Source of the DNA: DASXHD01 sp036488725
Lineage (GTDB): Bacteria > Myxococcota_A > Polyangia > Polyangiales > Polyangiaceae
Direction: 5' to 3'
Assembly (NCBI GenBank): GCA_036488725.1
Contig: DASXHD010000018.1
Location: 30,511 to 94,510, forward strand
Length of the DNA: 64,000 bases
A program made the position numbers and the translations under genes. Every line of letters begins with the position of its first letter. Within the stretch, counting starts at the first letter, position 1. The notes under the pieces were generated by a model that saw nothing but the letters and a program-made list of their open reading frames with translations, was not told the origin of the DNA and ran no database searches. Positions 17,865 to 26,062 of this stretch are shown piece by piece.

Positions 17865-18769
17865 AAAAACGCGATTTTCTCTCGCTCGCCGATCTGTCGC
17901 TCGCCGAGGCGCGCGCGGTCCTCGAGCTCGCGCGAACGATGAAGAGCGAGCTCGCGTACGACCGAGCCGCGCGCCTGCGAATGTTTCCGGGACGCGCGTG
18001 CGGCATCTTGATGGAGAAGGCATCGACGCGAACGCGCGTCTCCTTCGAGGTCGGCGCGGCGCAGCTCGGGATGATCCCGGTCGTCCTGACGACGCAAGGC
18101 AGCCAGCTGGCGCGCGGCGAGCCCGTTGCCGACACCGCGCGCGTCCTCTCGGGCTACGTCGATTTGCTCGTGTTCCGCACGTCCACGCGCGAGCGCCTCG
18201 AACAAATGGCGAAGCACGCGTCGGTCCCGGTCATCAACGCGCTCAGCGACGACGGGCACCCCGTGCAAGTGCTGTCCGACGTCTTCACGATCGAAGAGCA
18301 CTTCAAAAAATCGATCTCCGGCATGCGCGTCGCGTGGATCGGCGACGGGTCGAGCAACATGGCGCGCTCGTTCGTCGAAGCGTCCAAGCTCTTCGCGTTC
18401 GAGCTGCGCGTGGCGGGACCTGCCGATTATCTCAAGGCCGATCTCGGCGGGGCGCACTTCACGACCGATGCGCGCGAGGCGCTCCTCGGCGCCGACGTCG
18501 TCTGCACGGACGTCTGGACGAGCATGGGCCAAGAAGCCGAGAACGAAAAACGCCTCCGCGACTTCGCCGGCTGGACGCTCGACGACGACAAGCTCGCCCA
18601 CGCCAAGCCGAGCGCGATCGTGCTCCACTGCCTGCCGGCGCATCGTGGCGAAGAAATCAGCGCGAGCGTGATCGAAAGCCCGCGCTCGAGCGTTTGGACC
18701 CAGGCGGAGAACCGGCTGCACGTACAAAAAGCGCTGATGGCATTTTTGTTAGGATGGTCTCCCTCATGA
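17861..18769 (+). CDS. argF: Ornithine carbamoyltransferase
   Basis: 302 residues from GTG 17861. It makes citrulline from ornithine and carbamoyl phosphate. Carbamoyl-phosphate loop STRTRVSFEVG and the ornithine-binding HCLPAHRGEE are both intact, with ENRLHVQKALM at the end, as in ornithine (rather than N-acetylornithine) transcarbamylases. It lies in a tight argH-argF-bolA run with 4-bp overlaps at each joint. Confidence 0.94.
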   Translation: MKKRDFLSLADLSLAEARAVLELARTMKSELAYDRAARLRMFPGRACGILMEKASTRTRVSFEVGAAQLGMIPVVLTTQGSQLARGEPVADTARVLSGYVDLLVFRTSTRERLEQMAKHASVPVINALSDDGHPVQVLSDVFTIEEHFKKSISGMRVAWIGDGSSNMARSFVEASKLFAFELRVAGPADYLKADLGGAHFTTDAREALLGADVVCTDVWTSMGQEAENEKRLRDFAGWTLDDDKLAHAKPSAIVLHCLPAHRGEEISASVIESPRSSVWTQAENRLHVQKALMAFLLGWSPS

Positions 18770-18993
18770 TGGAACCCGATCGCATCCGCGAAATCCTCGC
18801 CGCCGCCCTCCCGGGCGCCGACGTCGACGTGCAAGACCTCACCGGCACGAAAGACCATTTTTCGGCCAAGATCGCAGCTCCGCAGTTCGCGGGAAAAAGC
18901 CTGATCGAGCAGCACCAAATGGTTTATCGCGCCCTCGGCGACGCGATGAAAGGCCCGATCCACGCGCTCGCGCTCTCGACGCGCGCGAAGTGA
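18766..18993 (+). CDS. bolA: BolA family protein
   Basis: 75 residues from ATG 18766 (ATGA overlap with argF). Matches the BolA/IbaG fold: RIREILAAALPGADV, then TKDHFSAKIAAPQFAGKS and the HQMVYRAL helix. BolA proteins partner monothiol glutaredoxins in Fe-S cluster handling; no glutaredoxin gene is in this window. Coupling to argF is seen; any functional link is unclear. Confidence 0.88.
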   Translation: MMEPDRIREILAAALPGADVDVQDLTGTKDHFSAKIAAPQFAGKSLIEQHQMVYRALGDAMKGPIHALALSTRAK

Positions 18994-19011
18994 TATCCTG
19001 ATGCGGCAGAA

Positions 19012-20424
19012 ATGAACGGACCGCCCACGAGCCAGCCCGATTCGCCGCCGCCCACCGGCAACGCGGACGATCCCGTTCACCCGGGCGACGTCCTCAGCGG
19101 GAAGTTTCGCGTCGAGCGCGTGCTCGGCGTCGGCGGCATGGGCGTGGTCGTCGCGGCGACGCACCTCCAGCTCGGGCAGCTCGTCGCGCTCAAGTTCATG
19201 CTGCGGCAGGCGCTGCAATATCCGGACAACGTCGCGCGCTTCGAGCGCGAGGCGCGCGCCGCGGTTCGTTTGCGCAGCGATCACGTCGCCAAAGTGACCG
19301 ACGTCGGCCGTCTCGACGACGGCGCCCCGTACATGGTCATGGAATTCCTCGAAGGCGAGGACCTCGATCGCTTCGCACGAAAAAACGCGCCGCTCCTCGT
19401 GCAGACGGCGGTCGATCTTTTGTTGCAAGCCGCCGAAGCGATCGCCGAGGCGCACTCGCTCGGCATCGTTCATCGCGATCTCAAGCCGAAGAATCTTTTC
19501 CTCACGCACCGCCTCAACGGCGAGCCGCTCGTCAAAGTGCTCGATTTCGGCGTCTCGAAGGTGATCGGCGGCGAGGGAGATTTTTCGCTGACCGCGACGA
19601 CGCAGGTCCTCGGCTCGCCGAGCTACATGTCGCCCGAGCAGCTGCGCGCGTCGCGCGACGTCGACCAGCGCACCGACATTTGGGCGCTCGGCGCGATCCT
19701 CTACGAGCTCCTCACCGGGAGCGTCCCCTTCCCTGCGACGACGCTGACGCAGCTGACTGCGATGGTCATCTCGGACCCGCCGCGGCCGATCGAGTCGCTC
19801 AGGCAAGACGTGCCGACCGCGCTCCGCATGGTCGTCTTGAAGTGTCTCGAGAAGCGCGCCGACGATCGATACCAGAGCGTCGCCGATCTCGCCGCGGCGC
19901 TCGCGCCCTTCGCGTCGGAGATTTCGGTCGCGCTCGCGACGCAACGGATGGCGGGCGCGCTCGGCTCGTCGTCGAATTCGCGGCTCAACGCGCCGCCGGA
20001 TCGTCCGTCGTTTCGCGCGCCGGGCGGAAGCACCGACGTCGCGTGGGACCAGACGCAGCTCGCGCCGACCGACCCGAAGCGCAGCAAGGTGATCCCGATC
20101 GCGATCGCCGTGTCGCTCGCGTCGGCCATTCTCGGCGCTGCGGTCGTCCTCGGCGTGCTTCACAAAAACTCGGCAGGTCCCCAGTCGCCGTCGACGCCGA
20201 GCGCGACCTCCGCGCCGCCGCTGCCGACGGTGCGCGATCCGATTTCGCCGCCGGTCGTTTCGGGCGTCGAGCGTCCGCCGCCGATTTCGGTGGTGCCTAC
20301 GCCGACGCAAACCGCCGCGCCGATCGCGACGCATCACGTCGCCGGTCCGGTCAGACACGACGCCGGCCCGCACGCCCATCCGCAGAGCAGCAGTGAGGGC
20401 GATCTTCCGAGCACACGAAATTAA
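19012..20424 (+). CDS. Membrane Ser/Thr protein kinase (cluster B)
   Basis: 470 residues. After a Pro-rich N-terminus the kinase domain (about 28-300) is complete: GVGGMGVVVA, VALK, HRDLKPKNLF, DFGVSK, GSPSYMSPEQL and DIWALGAILYELLTG. One TM helix (VIPIAIAVSLASAILGAAVVL, about 362-385) and a Pro/His-rich extracytoplasmic tail follow. It is closely similar in layout to the cluster A kinase. It is followed after 11 bp by a TPR/PEGA membrane protein and two lipoproteins. TATCCT lies 12 nt before the ATG. Confidence 0.9.
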   Translation: MNGPPTSQPDSPPPTGNADDPVHPGDVLSGKFRVERVLGVGGMGVVVAATHLQLGQLVALKFMLRQALQYPDNVARFEREARAAVRLRSDHVAKVTDVGRLDDGAPYMVMEFLEGEDLDRFARKNAPLLVQTAVDLLLQAAEAIAEAHSLGIVHRDLKPKNLFLTHRLNGEPLVKVLDFGVSKVIGGEGDFSLTATTQVLGSPSYMSPEQLRASRDVDQRTDIWALGAILYELLTGSVPFPATTLTQLTAMVISDPPRPIESLRQDVPTALRMVVLKCLEKRADDRYQSVADLAAALAPFASEISVALATQRMAGALGSSSNSRLNAPPDRPSFRAPGGSTDVAWDQTQLAPTDPKRSKVIPIAIAVSLASAILGAAVVLGVLHKNSAGPQSPSTPSATSAPPLPTVRDPISPPVVSGVERPPPISVVPTPTQTAAPIATHHVAGPVRHDAGPHAHPQSSSEGDLPSTRN

Positions 20425-20435
20425 AATTTCAAAAA

Positions 20436-21416
20436 ATGAAAACGCGAACTTGGTTGGGGTTGGGATTGGGCGCGGCGATGTTGTGCCCGTCGATCGCGCG
20501 GGCCGCGGGCGCCGACGACAAAGCGGCCGCGCAGGCGCTCTTCGACGACGGGCGCAAGCTGATGGAGCAAGGCAAGTACGCCGAGGCTTGTCCGAAGCTC
20601 GAGTCGAGCGAACGGCTCGATCCGGGCGCGGGCACGCTCTTGAACCTCGCGGCTTGCTACGACAAGAACGGGCAGACCGCGAGCGCGTGGGTCACGTACA
20701 CCGACGCGGCAACCGCTTCGCAAGACCGTCACCCCGATTGGGCGGCGCGCGCGACCGCTCGCGCGAAGGCGCTTTTTCCGGGGCTCTCGCATTTGACCGT
20801 CGACGTGCCGAACGCGCCCGACGGCCTCGAGGTGAAGCGCGACGGCAAAGTGCTCGAGTCGGGAAGCTACGGGACGGCGATGCCGGTCGACCCCGGGCAT
20901 CACATGATCGACGCGACCGCGCCGGGGAAATTGCCGTTTCATCAAGAGGTCGACGTCGGCGCGCGCGGCGCGCAATCGAACGTCACCGTGAAGCTCGACC
21001 CCGCGCCCGTCGCGACCGTGCAGCATCCCGAGGAGCATCCGACGACCGGCGCGACGACGACCGAGCCCGCCCTGCGTGACACCGGGCGCGGCAACGGGAT
21101 GCGCATCGCAGGTCTCACGGTGCTCGGCGTCGGCGTGGCCGGCGTCATCGTCGGCGGCGTCTTCGGCGGCCTCGCGATCGGAAAAAAGAACGACGCGGCG
21201 GGCATGTGCTTGCCCGACTTTTCGAAATGCACGAGCGCGGGCAAAGCCGTCGTCGACGACGGGCTCACCTTCGCGAACGTTTCGACCGTCGCGTTCATCG
21301 CCGGCGGCGTGCTCGCGGCCGTCGGGCTCGTCGTCTTCCTCGTCGCGCCTTCGTCCAAGGAGCGCGTCGCCGTGTCGATCGCTCCGACCGGCGTCATCCT
21401 TCGAGGGACGTTTTGA
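20436..21416 (+). CDS. Signal-peptide TPR/PEGA-like protein with two C-terminal TM helices
   Basis: 326 residues. The signal peptide ends near SIARA|AG. A TPR-like region (ALFDDGRKLMEQGKYAEACPKLESSERLDPG) and a PEGA-like segment (DGLEVKRDGKVLESG...VDPGHHMIDA) follow. Two TM helices (about 224-246 and 283-308) flank a loop with a Cys pair (MCLPDFSKCTSAG); the protein ends in a strand finishing RGTF. It has the same architecture as the genes at 8114 and 50446, each directly after a membrane kinase. I infer a periplasmic sensor or relay for the upstream kinase. Its stop overlaps a TTG start of the next gene. Confidence 0.75.
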   Translation: MKTRTWLGLGLGAAMLCPSIARAAGADDKAAAQALFDDGRKLMEQGKYAEACPKLESSERLDPGAGTLLNLAACYDKNGQTASAWVTYTDAATASQDRHPDWAARATARAKALFPGLSHLTVDVPNAPDGLEVKRDGKVLESGSYGTAMPVDPGHHMIDATAPGKLPFHQEVDVGARGAQSNVTVKLDPAPVATVQHPEEHPTTGATTTEPALRDTGRGNGMRIAGLTVLGVGVAGVIVGGVFGGLAIGKKNDAAGMCLPDFSKCTSAGKAVVDDGLTFANVSTVAFIAGGVLAAVGLVVFLVAPSSKERVAVSIAPTGVILRGTF

Positions 21417-22519
21417 GGAGCCTCGGCATCGTCTTCGCGCTCGGGTGCGCCGCGTCGGCCCTCGCGTGCAGCTCGATCCTCGGCTTGCAAGAACCGACCA
21501 TCGACGACGGCGTCGCCGACGGCAACGGCGCCGACTCGCCCGCGTCCGATTCGGCGCAAGAAGGCTCGCCCGGCGACGGCGGCGGCGCGCCGGTTCAACT
21601 CTTCAACGCGCGCGTTCGCCGCATCGCGGTCGACGACACGAGCGTCTACTACACCGAGATGTTCGACTACGTCGTCGGCAAGATCGGCAAAGACGGCACG
21701 GGCCAAGTCGCGCTCGGCAACGGGTCGGCGGTCACCGGGTATTTTCCGAACACGATCGCGATCGACGCGACCGACGTCTTCTGGACGTCAATCAACGGCA
21801 TCCACCAGTGCGCGAAGGCTGGCTGTGGCAACGCGCCGATCAACGTGATCGACGACAACACGAGCACGTGGGGGCCCGGCGCGATCGGCGTCGACGCGAC
21901 GACCATCTACTTCGTCAACTACGACGAGAACGCGCAAACGTACTCGATCCAAAAAGTTCCGAAGGGCGCCGCGAACGGCACCGTGACGGCGCTCGTTCCG
22001 ACGGCGAGCCTTCCGTGCGCGACGATCAACCACATGATCCTCGATGGCGCTTACGTGTATTTTACATGTGACGAAGGCCCGGTCGCCCGCGCGTCGACCT
22101 CGTCGGGCGCGGTCGAGGTGCTGACCGCCGCGACCCCGCCGCCCAACCCGGACACCTTCGTGAAGACGGCGACCTCGCTTTATTTCGGGCAGTTCCTCGA
22201 GCAAGCGACGATCTACCAGATGCCCGTCGCGACCGGTTCCACGCCCAGCCCGATCGCGCTGACGCAGGCGTACGTCAACGGCATGGGCGTCGACTCGAAC
22301 TACCTTTACTGGGCGAACGTCGGCGTCACGCTCGACAACGGCGGCGGCACGGTGAATCGCTGCGCGCTCACTTCGTGCTCGACGTCGACGCAGACCCTCG
22401 CCACCAAGATCGACGTGCCGACGGATCTCGCGGTGGACACGACCTCGATCTACTGGGCGGCCAACGGAAACGGCGACACGGCGAACACCGGCGTGTGGAA
22501 GATGGACAAGCCGCAATGA
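21413..22519 (+). CDS. Beta-propeller-like lipoprotein (tandem copy 1)
   Basis: 368 residues from TTG 21413 (TTGA overlap); no better in-frame start is near. The signal ends with lipobox ALAC, then SSILGLQEPT, an Asp/Gly-rich linker, and repeats of IAVDDTSVYYTE, IAIDATDVFWTS, IGVDATTIYFVN and LAVDTTSIYWAA type, suggesting a six- or seven-bladed propeller of the YWTD/NHL kind. Several short Cys motifs (CAKAGCG) occur between blades. It is a paralogue of the next gene, which shares the GLQEPT start and blade pattern. Likely outer-membrane surface protein; ligand unknown. Confidence 0.72.
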   Translation: MRSLGIVFALGCAASALACSSILGLQEPTIDDGVADGNGADSPASDSAQEGSPGDGGGAPVQLFNARVRRIAVDDTSVYYTEMFDYVVGKIGKDGTGQVALGNGSAVTGYFPNTIAIDATDVFWTSINGIHQCAKAGCGNAPINVIDDNTSTWGPGAIGVDATTIYFVNYDENAQTYSIQKVPKGAANGTVTALVPTASLPCATINHMILDGAYVYFTCDEGPVARASTSSGAVEVLTAATPPPNPDTFVKTATSLYFGQFLEQATIYQMPVATGSTPSPIALTQAYVNGMGVDSNYLYWANVGVTLDNGGGTVNRCALTSCSTSTQTLATKIDVPTDLAVDTTSIYWAANGNGDTANTGVWKMDKPQ

Positions 22520-23601
22520 GGACGCGCGTCACGCTGCTCGTTTTTCTCGCCGCGGCCGCGCCGGCTTGCGGCTCCATCCTCGGCCTCCAGGAGCCCACCG
22601 TCGACGACACGATCGAGGCCGGCGGCGACAGCGGCGGGAGCGACGGCGGCGGCGGAGACGGCGGCCCGAGCGCGCCGGTCGTCATCGCGCAAAACCAGGG
22701 CGGCCCGTTCATGGTCGCGCAGTCGGGCTCGCGCGTCGTCTGGACCAACTTCATCGGCAGCACGGTCTCGAGCATCGACAAGTTCGACGGCGGCATGACG
22801 CTCATGGCCGCCGACCCGCTCGCCGATCAGCCCATCGGGCTCGCGGTCGACGACAGTGGCGTCTACTTCGCCAACACCGGCACCTCCGGCACGGTGCTCC
22901 ACTGCGGCGGCGCGACGTGCGCGGCGAGCGACGTCGTCTTCGACGCCGGTTTCACCAACACCGATCTCGTCCGCAACGGCGCGCTCACGTATTTTCTCCA
23001 AGCCGACAACGACGAGATCGATCGCATGAACGCGGACGGCAGCGGCCGCCAGTCGATCGCGACGACCGACACCAACAACTTCGAACGTTTTCTCGCGCGC
23101 ATCGCGACCGACGGCACGAACATGTACTGGACCGAGCCGCTCAACGACACGATCCTGCGCAAGCCCATCAGCGGCGGCTCGCCGACGACGATCTTCACCG
23201 CGTCGAGCGGCGCGTCGCCGAGCGCGGTCCTCGTCGACGGCACGACGCTCTACTTCGCGGTGCTCGGACAAGACAACGGGCAAGGCACCGTCTCGTCGAG
23301 CGCCCTCGACGGCAGCGGCGTGCAGACGATCGCGGCGTCGCAGCATTTCCCTTACGAGCTCGCGGTAGATGCAAACTACATCTATTGGACCGCCGAGGGC
23401 GACGCCGACGCGAGCGGCAACCCGCTGGGCAACGGCGGCGTGTTTCGCTGCGCCAAGAGCGGCTGCGGCGGCAACCCTGATCAGCTCGCGAGCAACCTGA
23501 ACGACGCGCGCGGCATCGCCGTCGACGACACCACGATTTATTTCGCCACCTTCGAGACCGGCAAGGGCGACGGCAAAATCTGGAAGATGGCGAAGCCCTA
23601 G
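22516..23601 (+). CDS. Beta-propeller-like lipoprotein (tandem copy 2)
   Basis: 361 residues from ATG 22516 (ATGA overlap with copy 1). The signal ends PAC, followed by GSILGLQEPTVDD, nearly the same opening as copy 1. Blade motifs IGLAVDDSGVYFAN, IATDGTNMYWTE, ELAVDANYIYWTA and GIAVDDTTIYFAT repeat along the protein, with Cys pairs CGGATC and CAKSGC. Tandem duplication followed by divergence is inferred. It ends cluster B; the SDR gene is convergent 10 bp away. Confidence 0.75.
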   Translation: MRTRVTLLVFLAAAAPACGSILGLQEPTVDDTIEAGGDSGGSDGGGGDGGPSAPVVIAQNQGGPFMVAQSGSRVVWTNFIGSTVSSIDKFDGGMTLMAADPLADQPIGLAVDDSGVYFANTGTSGTVLHCGGATCAASDVVFDAGFTNTDLVRNGALTYFLQADNDEIDRMNADGSGRQSIATTDTNNFERFLARIATDGTNMYWTEPLNDTILRKPISGGSPTTIFTASSGASPSAVLVDGTTLYFAVLGQDNGQGTVSSSALDGSGVQTIAASQHFPYELAVDANYIYWTAEGDADASGNPLGNGGVFRCAKSGCGGNPDQLASNLNDARGIAVDDTTIYFATFETGKGDGKIWKMAKP

Positions 23602-23611
23602 CCTCGTAAGC

Positions 23612-24376
23612 TCACATCGAGAGGCCGCCGTCGACGTCGATGGTGCGGCCGTCGAAGTAGTCGCACTCGAGGACGAATTTCACGGCGAGCCAGAGGTCCT
23701 CGACGACGCCGATGCGGCCCACGGGGATCGCGGCGACGAGCGCGTCGCGCGCTTTTTGGTTCATGCCTTGGGTCATCGGCGTCTCGACCATCCCCGGCGC
23801 GACGGCGCCGACGCGGACGCCGAACGGCGCGAACTCTTTCGACCACGTGACCGTGTTGGCGGCGAGCGCGGCCTTCGCGGCGGTGTAGTTCGACTGCCCG
23901 CGGTTACCGTGTCGGGCGACGCTCGACATGTTGACGACGACGCCGGGCCGCTGATTGGTGGCGACCATCTTGGCGACCACGTCGCGCGTCATGAGCGTCG
24001 CGCCGGTGAGGTTCACGCCGATGACCGCGTCCCACTGCTCTTTCGAGAGGACTTTGACCGCGCCCGTCTCTTTGTCTTTTTTGACGAGCAGGCCGTCGCG
24101 CAAGATGCCGGCGTTGTTGACGAGTCCGTTGAGGCCGCCCATCGCGCCGTGCGCCCACTCGACGAACGCGTGCACGTCGGCTTCGTCGGCGACGTTGAGC
24201 TTCTTCGCGTGGCACTTGCCGGGGCCTTTTGCGAGGCCGGTCGTTTCGGTGAGGCCGGCTTCGTTGACGTCGCCGATGGCGACCTGCGCGCCGGCTTCGA
24301 CGAGGCGAACCGCGAAGTGACGGCCCATGCCGCTGGCGCCGCCGGTGACGATGATCTTGAGATCGGAGAGCTTCAT
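23612..24376 (-). CDS. Short-chain dehydrogenase/reductase
   Basis: 254 residues. Rossmann motif TGGASGMG at about 11-18, NNAG, MSS and the catalytic YTAAK tetrad all present; the C-terminal DVDGGLSM is typical of FabG/HSD10-like SDRs. Cofactor is likely NAD(H), given Asp in AIGDVN after beta-2. Substrate cannot be told; 3-hydroxyacyl-CoA or ketoacyl reductions are possible. ATG 24376 was chosen because the frame upstream runs over the divergent lipoprotein gene. TAGGTT lies 8 nt before the start. Confidence 0.88.
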   Translation of the reverse strand: MKLSDLKIIVTGGASGMGRHFAVRLVEAGAQVAIGDVNEAGLTETTGLAKGPGKCHAKKLNVADEADVHAFVEWAHGAMGGLNGLVNNAGILRDGLLVKKDKETGAVKVLSKEQWDAVIGVNLTGATLMTRDVVAKMVATNQRPGVVVNMSSVARHGNRGQSNYTAAKAALAANTVTWSKEFAPFGVRVGAVAPGMVETPMTQGMNQKARDALVAAIPVGRIGVVEDLWLAVKFVLECDYFDGRTIDVDGGLSM

Positions 24377-24384
24377 GGCGCGCA

Positions 24385-24390
24385 AACCTA
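24385..24390 (-). promoter_or_regulatory. Candidate -10 hexamer TAGGTT
   Basis: On the minus strand TAGGTT ends 8 nt before the SDR start codon. It fits the leaderless pattern seen elsewhere in the window; no clear -35. Confidence 0.3.
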
Positions 24391-24439
24391 TCAAAAAAGC
24401 CTTTCGTTCGGGGCCGCGATGTGGAAAGTTCGCGGACCG

Positions 24440-24886
24440 ATGAAGAGGCTTTCTTCCTGGCCGATTTCGGCCGCGGTGGCGCTCGCGCTCGCCGGCGTGC
24501 TCGGTTCCGGCGGGTGCACGACGCACGGCGAAGGCGGCCGCTGCGATCCGGGAAACAAGTCGACGACCGACGGCACGTTCCTCGATTGCGACACGGGCCT
24601 CACGTGCGTGTCGGGCTCGGAGCTCGAGCTGCCCGACGGCGGCGGCCATCCGAGCGGAAACTTCTGCTGCCCCGTCGATCGCACTGGGCTGCCGCTCGGC
24701 GACATCTGTTTGCTCAGCCCGACCTCGCCCGGCAGCGACGCGTCCATCGGTGACAGCGCGCCCGATTCGACGGTGAACGACGCGACGACGGATCAATCGA
24801 ACGACGTCGTCACGAGCGACGCGCCGGTCGACTCGCCCGTGACCGACGCCGCCGACGACTCGGCGACCGACGCCAGCGGAGAGTGA
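24440..24886 (+). CDS. Small lipoprotein with Asp/Ser/Thr-rich tail
   Basis: 148 residues from ATG 24440 (an in-frame ATG at 24419 would add 7 residues before the basic n-region MKR). The signal ends in GSGGC; the core has six cysteines (RCDPG, LDCDTGLTC, NFCCPVD, DIC) in a pattern also seen in other lipoproteins here. The last 55 residues are low-complexity DAS/DST. No function recognised. It ends 4 bp before the SctS gene. Confidence 0.62.
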   Translation: MKRLSSWPISAAVALALAGVLGSGGCTTHGEGGRCDPGNKSTTDGTFLDCDTGLTCVSGSELELPDGGGHPSGNFCCPVDRTGLPLGDICLLSPTSPGSDASIGDSAPDSTVNDATTDQSNDVVTSDAPVDSPVTDAADDSATDASGE

Positions 24887-24890
24887 CCGC

Positions 24891-25148
24891 GTGGGTCTGC
24901 CGCACCTCGTCGACTTCGCGCAGCAGGCGCTCATTCTCGCGGCGCTCGTGTCGCTGCCGGTCGTCGGCATCGCGGCGATCGTGGGTTTGCTCGTCGCGGC
25001 GGTGCAAGCGGCCGCGCAAATTCAGGACCCGACGATCTCGCACTTGCCGCGCGTTTTGGCGGTGATCGCGGCGCTCGTGGTGCTCGGACCGTGGATGGGT
25101 CACCAGATCGCCGGCTTCACCGAGCGGGCGATTGCGATGATCCAGTGA
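24891..25148 (+). CDS. sctS: SctS/FliQ-type export apparatus protein
   Basis: 85 residues from GTG 24891, with GGAGAG 7 nt upstream. Two TM helices (about 12-38 and 52-70) flank a short polar loop AAAQIQDPTISHLPR, which matches the FliQ/SctS (YscS, HrcS) family, as does LGPWMGHQI near the end. In type III secretion and flagella this protein forms part of the inner-membrane export gate with SctR and SctT. None of those partners is in this window. It overlaps epmA by GTGA. Confidence 0.8.
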   Translation: MGLPHLVDFAQQALILAALVSLPVVGIAAIVGLLVAAVQAAAQIQDPTISHLPRVLAVIAALVVLGPWMGHQIAGFTERAIAMIQ

Positions 25149-26044
25149 AGTTGCTCGCGGAGCGCGCGCGGGTCGTGCGCGCCGTTCGCGCGTTCTTCGA
25201 GTCGCGCGGCTTCGTCGAGGTCGAGACGCCTGCGATCGTCCCGTCGCCCGGGATGGACTTGCACCTCGACGCGTTCGCCGTCGAGCGCGGATATCTGATC
25301 ACGTCGCCCGAATATCAAATGAAGCGGCTCCTCGCCGACGGTTGGGAGCGCATCTTCCAGATCGCGCGCTGTTTTCGGCGCGGCGAGCGAGGCGCGCAGC
25401 ACAACCCGGAATTTACCATGGTGGAATGGTACCGTGGTAACGGCGGCGCCGAGGACGTGATGCGCGACACCGAGCAGCTCGCGGCGGCCGTATCGGGCGG
25501 CGCGTTTCGCGTCGACGGAAGGGTCATCGACGGGCGGCCACCGTTTTCGCGCATCACGGTGTGCGACGCATTTCAGCGCTTCGCCGGCGTGAGCGAAGCC
25601 GACGTGCTCGCCTGGGCCGCGTCGGACGAGGACCGATATTTTCGGACGTGGGTCGAGCGCGTCGAGCCGCGCATCGCCGAGATGGATCGCGCGGTCTTCG
25701 TCGTCGATTATCCGGCGCCGATGGCTTCGCTCGCCCGGCAGAAACCGAGCGACGCTCGGTTTTGTGAACGGTTCGAGCTCTACGTCGCGGGGATCGAGCT
25801 ATGCAACGGTTTCGGCGAGCTCACCGACCCGCGCGAGCAGCGCGCGCGGTTCGAGCACGACCAAGCCGCGCGAAAAGCGCGGGGCCTCCCGGTCTATCCG
25901 ATCGACGAGAAATTCATGGCGGCGCTCGAACGCGGGATGCCGCCGTCCGGCGGAAACGCGCTCGGCGTCGACCGCCTCGTCGCGCTCGTCTGCGGGACGA
26001 CCGACATCCGCCGCGTGATCGCCTTTTCGGCCGACGACGTTTGA
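25145..26044 (+). CDS. epmA: EF-P lysine ligase (EpmA/GenX type)
   Basis: 299 residues from GTG 25145. Class II aaRS catalytic core without the anticodon-binding domain of LysRS: motif 1 region FVEVETPAIVPSPGMD, motif 2 FQIARCFRRGERGAQHNPEFTMVEWY, motif 3 GGNALGVDRLVAL. The length and missing N-domain fit EpmA (PoxA/GenX), which attaches beta-lysine to elongation factor P. EF-P and EpmB are not in the window. It overlaps sctS and is 18 bp upstream of moeA. Confidence 0.88.
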   Translation: MKLLAERARVVRAVRAFFESRGFVEVETPAIVPSPGMDLHLDAFAVERGYLITSPEYQMKRLLADGWERIFQIARCFRRGERGAQHNPEFTMVEWYRGNGGAEDVMRDTEQLAAAVSGGAFRVDGRVIDGRPPFSRITVCDAFQRFAGVSEADVLAWAASDEDRYFRTWVERVEPRIAEMDRAVFVVDYPAPMASLARQKPSDARFCERFELYVAGIELCNGFGELTDPREQRARFEHDQAARKARGLPVYPIDEKFMAALERGMPPSGGNALGVDRLVALVCGTTDIRRVIAFSADDV

Positions 26045-26047
26045 GGC

Positions 26048-26053
26048 TACTCT
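26048..26053 (+). promoter_or_regulatory. Candidate -10 hexamer TACTCT
   Basis: TACTCT ends 9 nt before the TTG start of moeA, in the 18-bp gap after epmA. It may be an internal promoter giving a near-leaderless Moco transcript. Confidence 0.25.
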
Positions 26054-26062
26054 CGGCGCGCT

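Noticed and set aside
24891..26044. A type III secretion locus
   Set aside because: Only SctS is present; flanking genes are a lipoprotein, epmA and Mo-cofactor genes.
25940..26062. Molybdenum-cofactor riboswitch before moeA
   Set aside because: Only 18 bp separate epmA and moeA; no room for the aptamer and no matching stem-loops.
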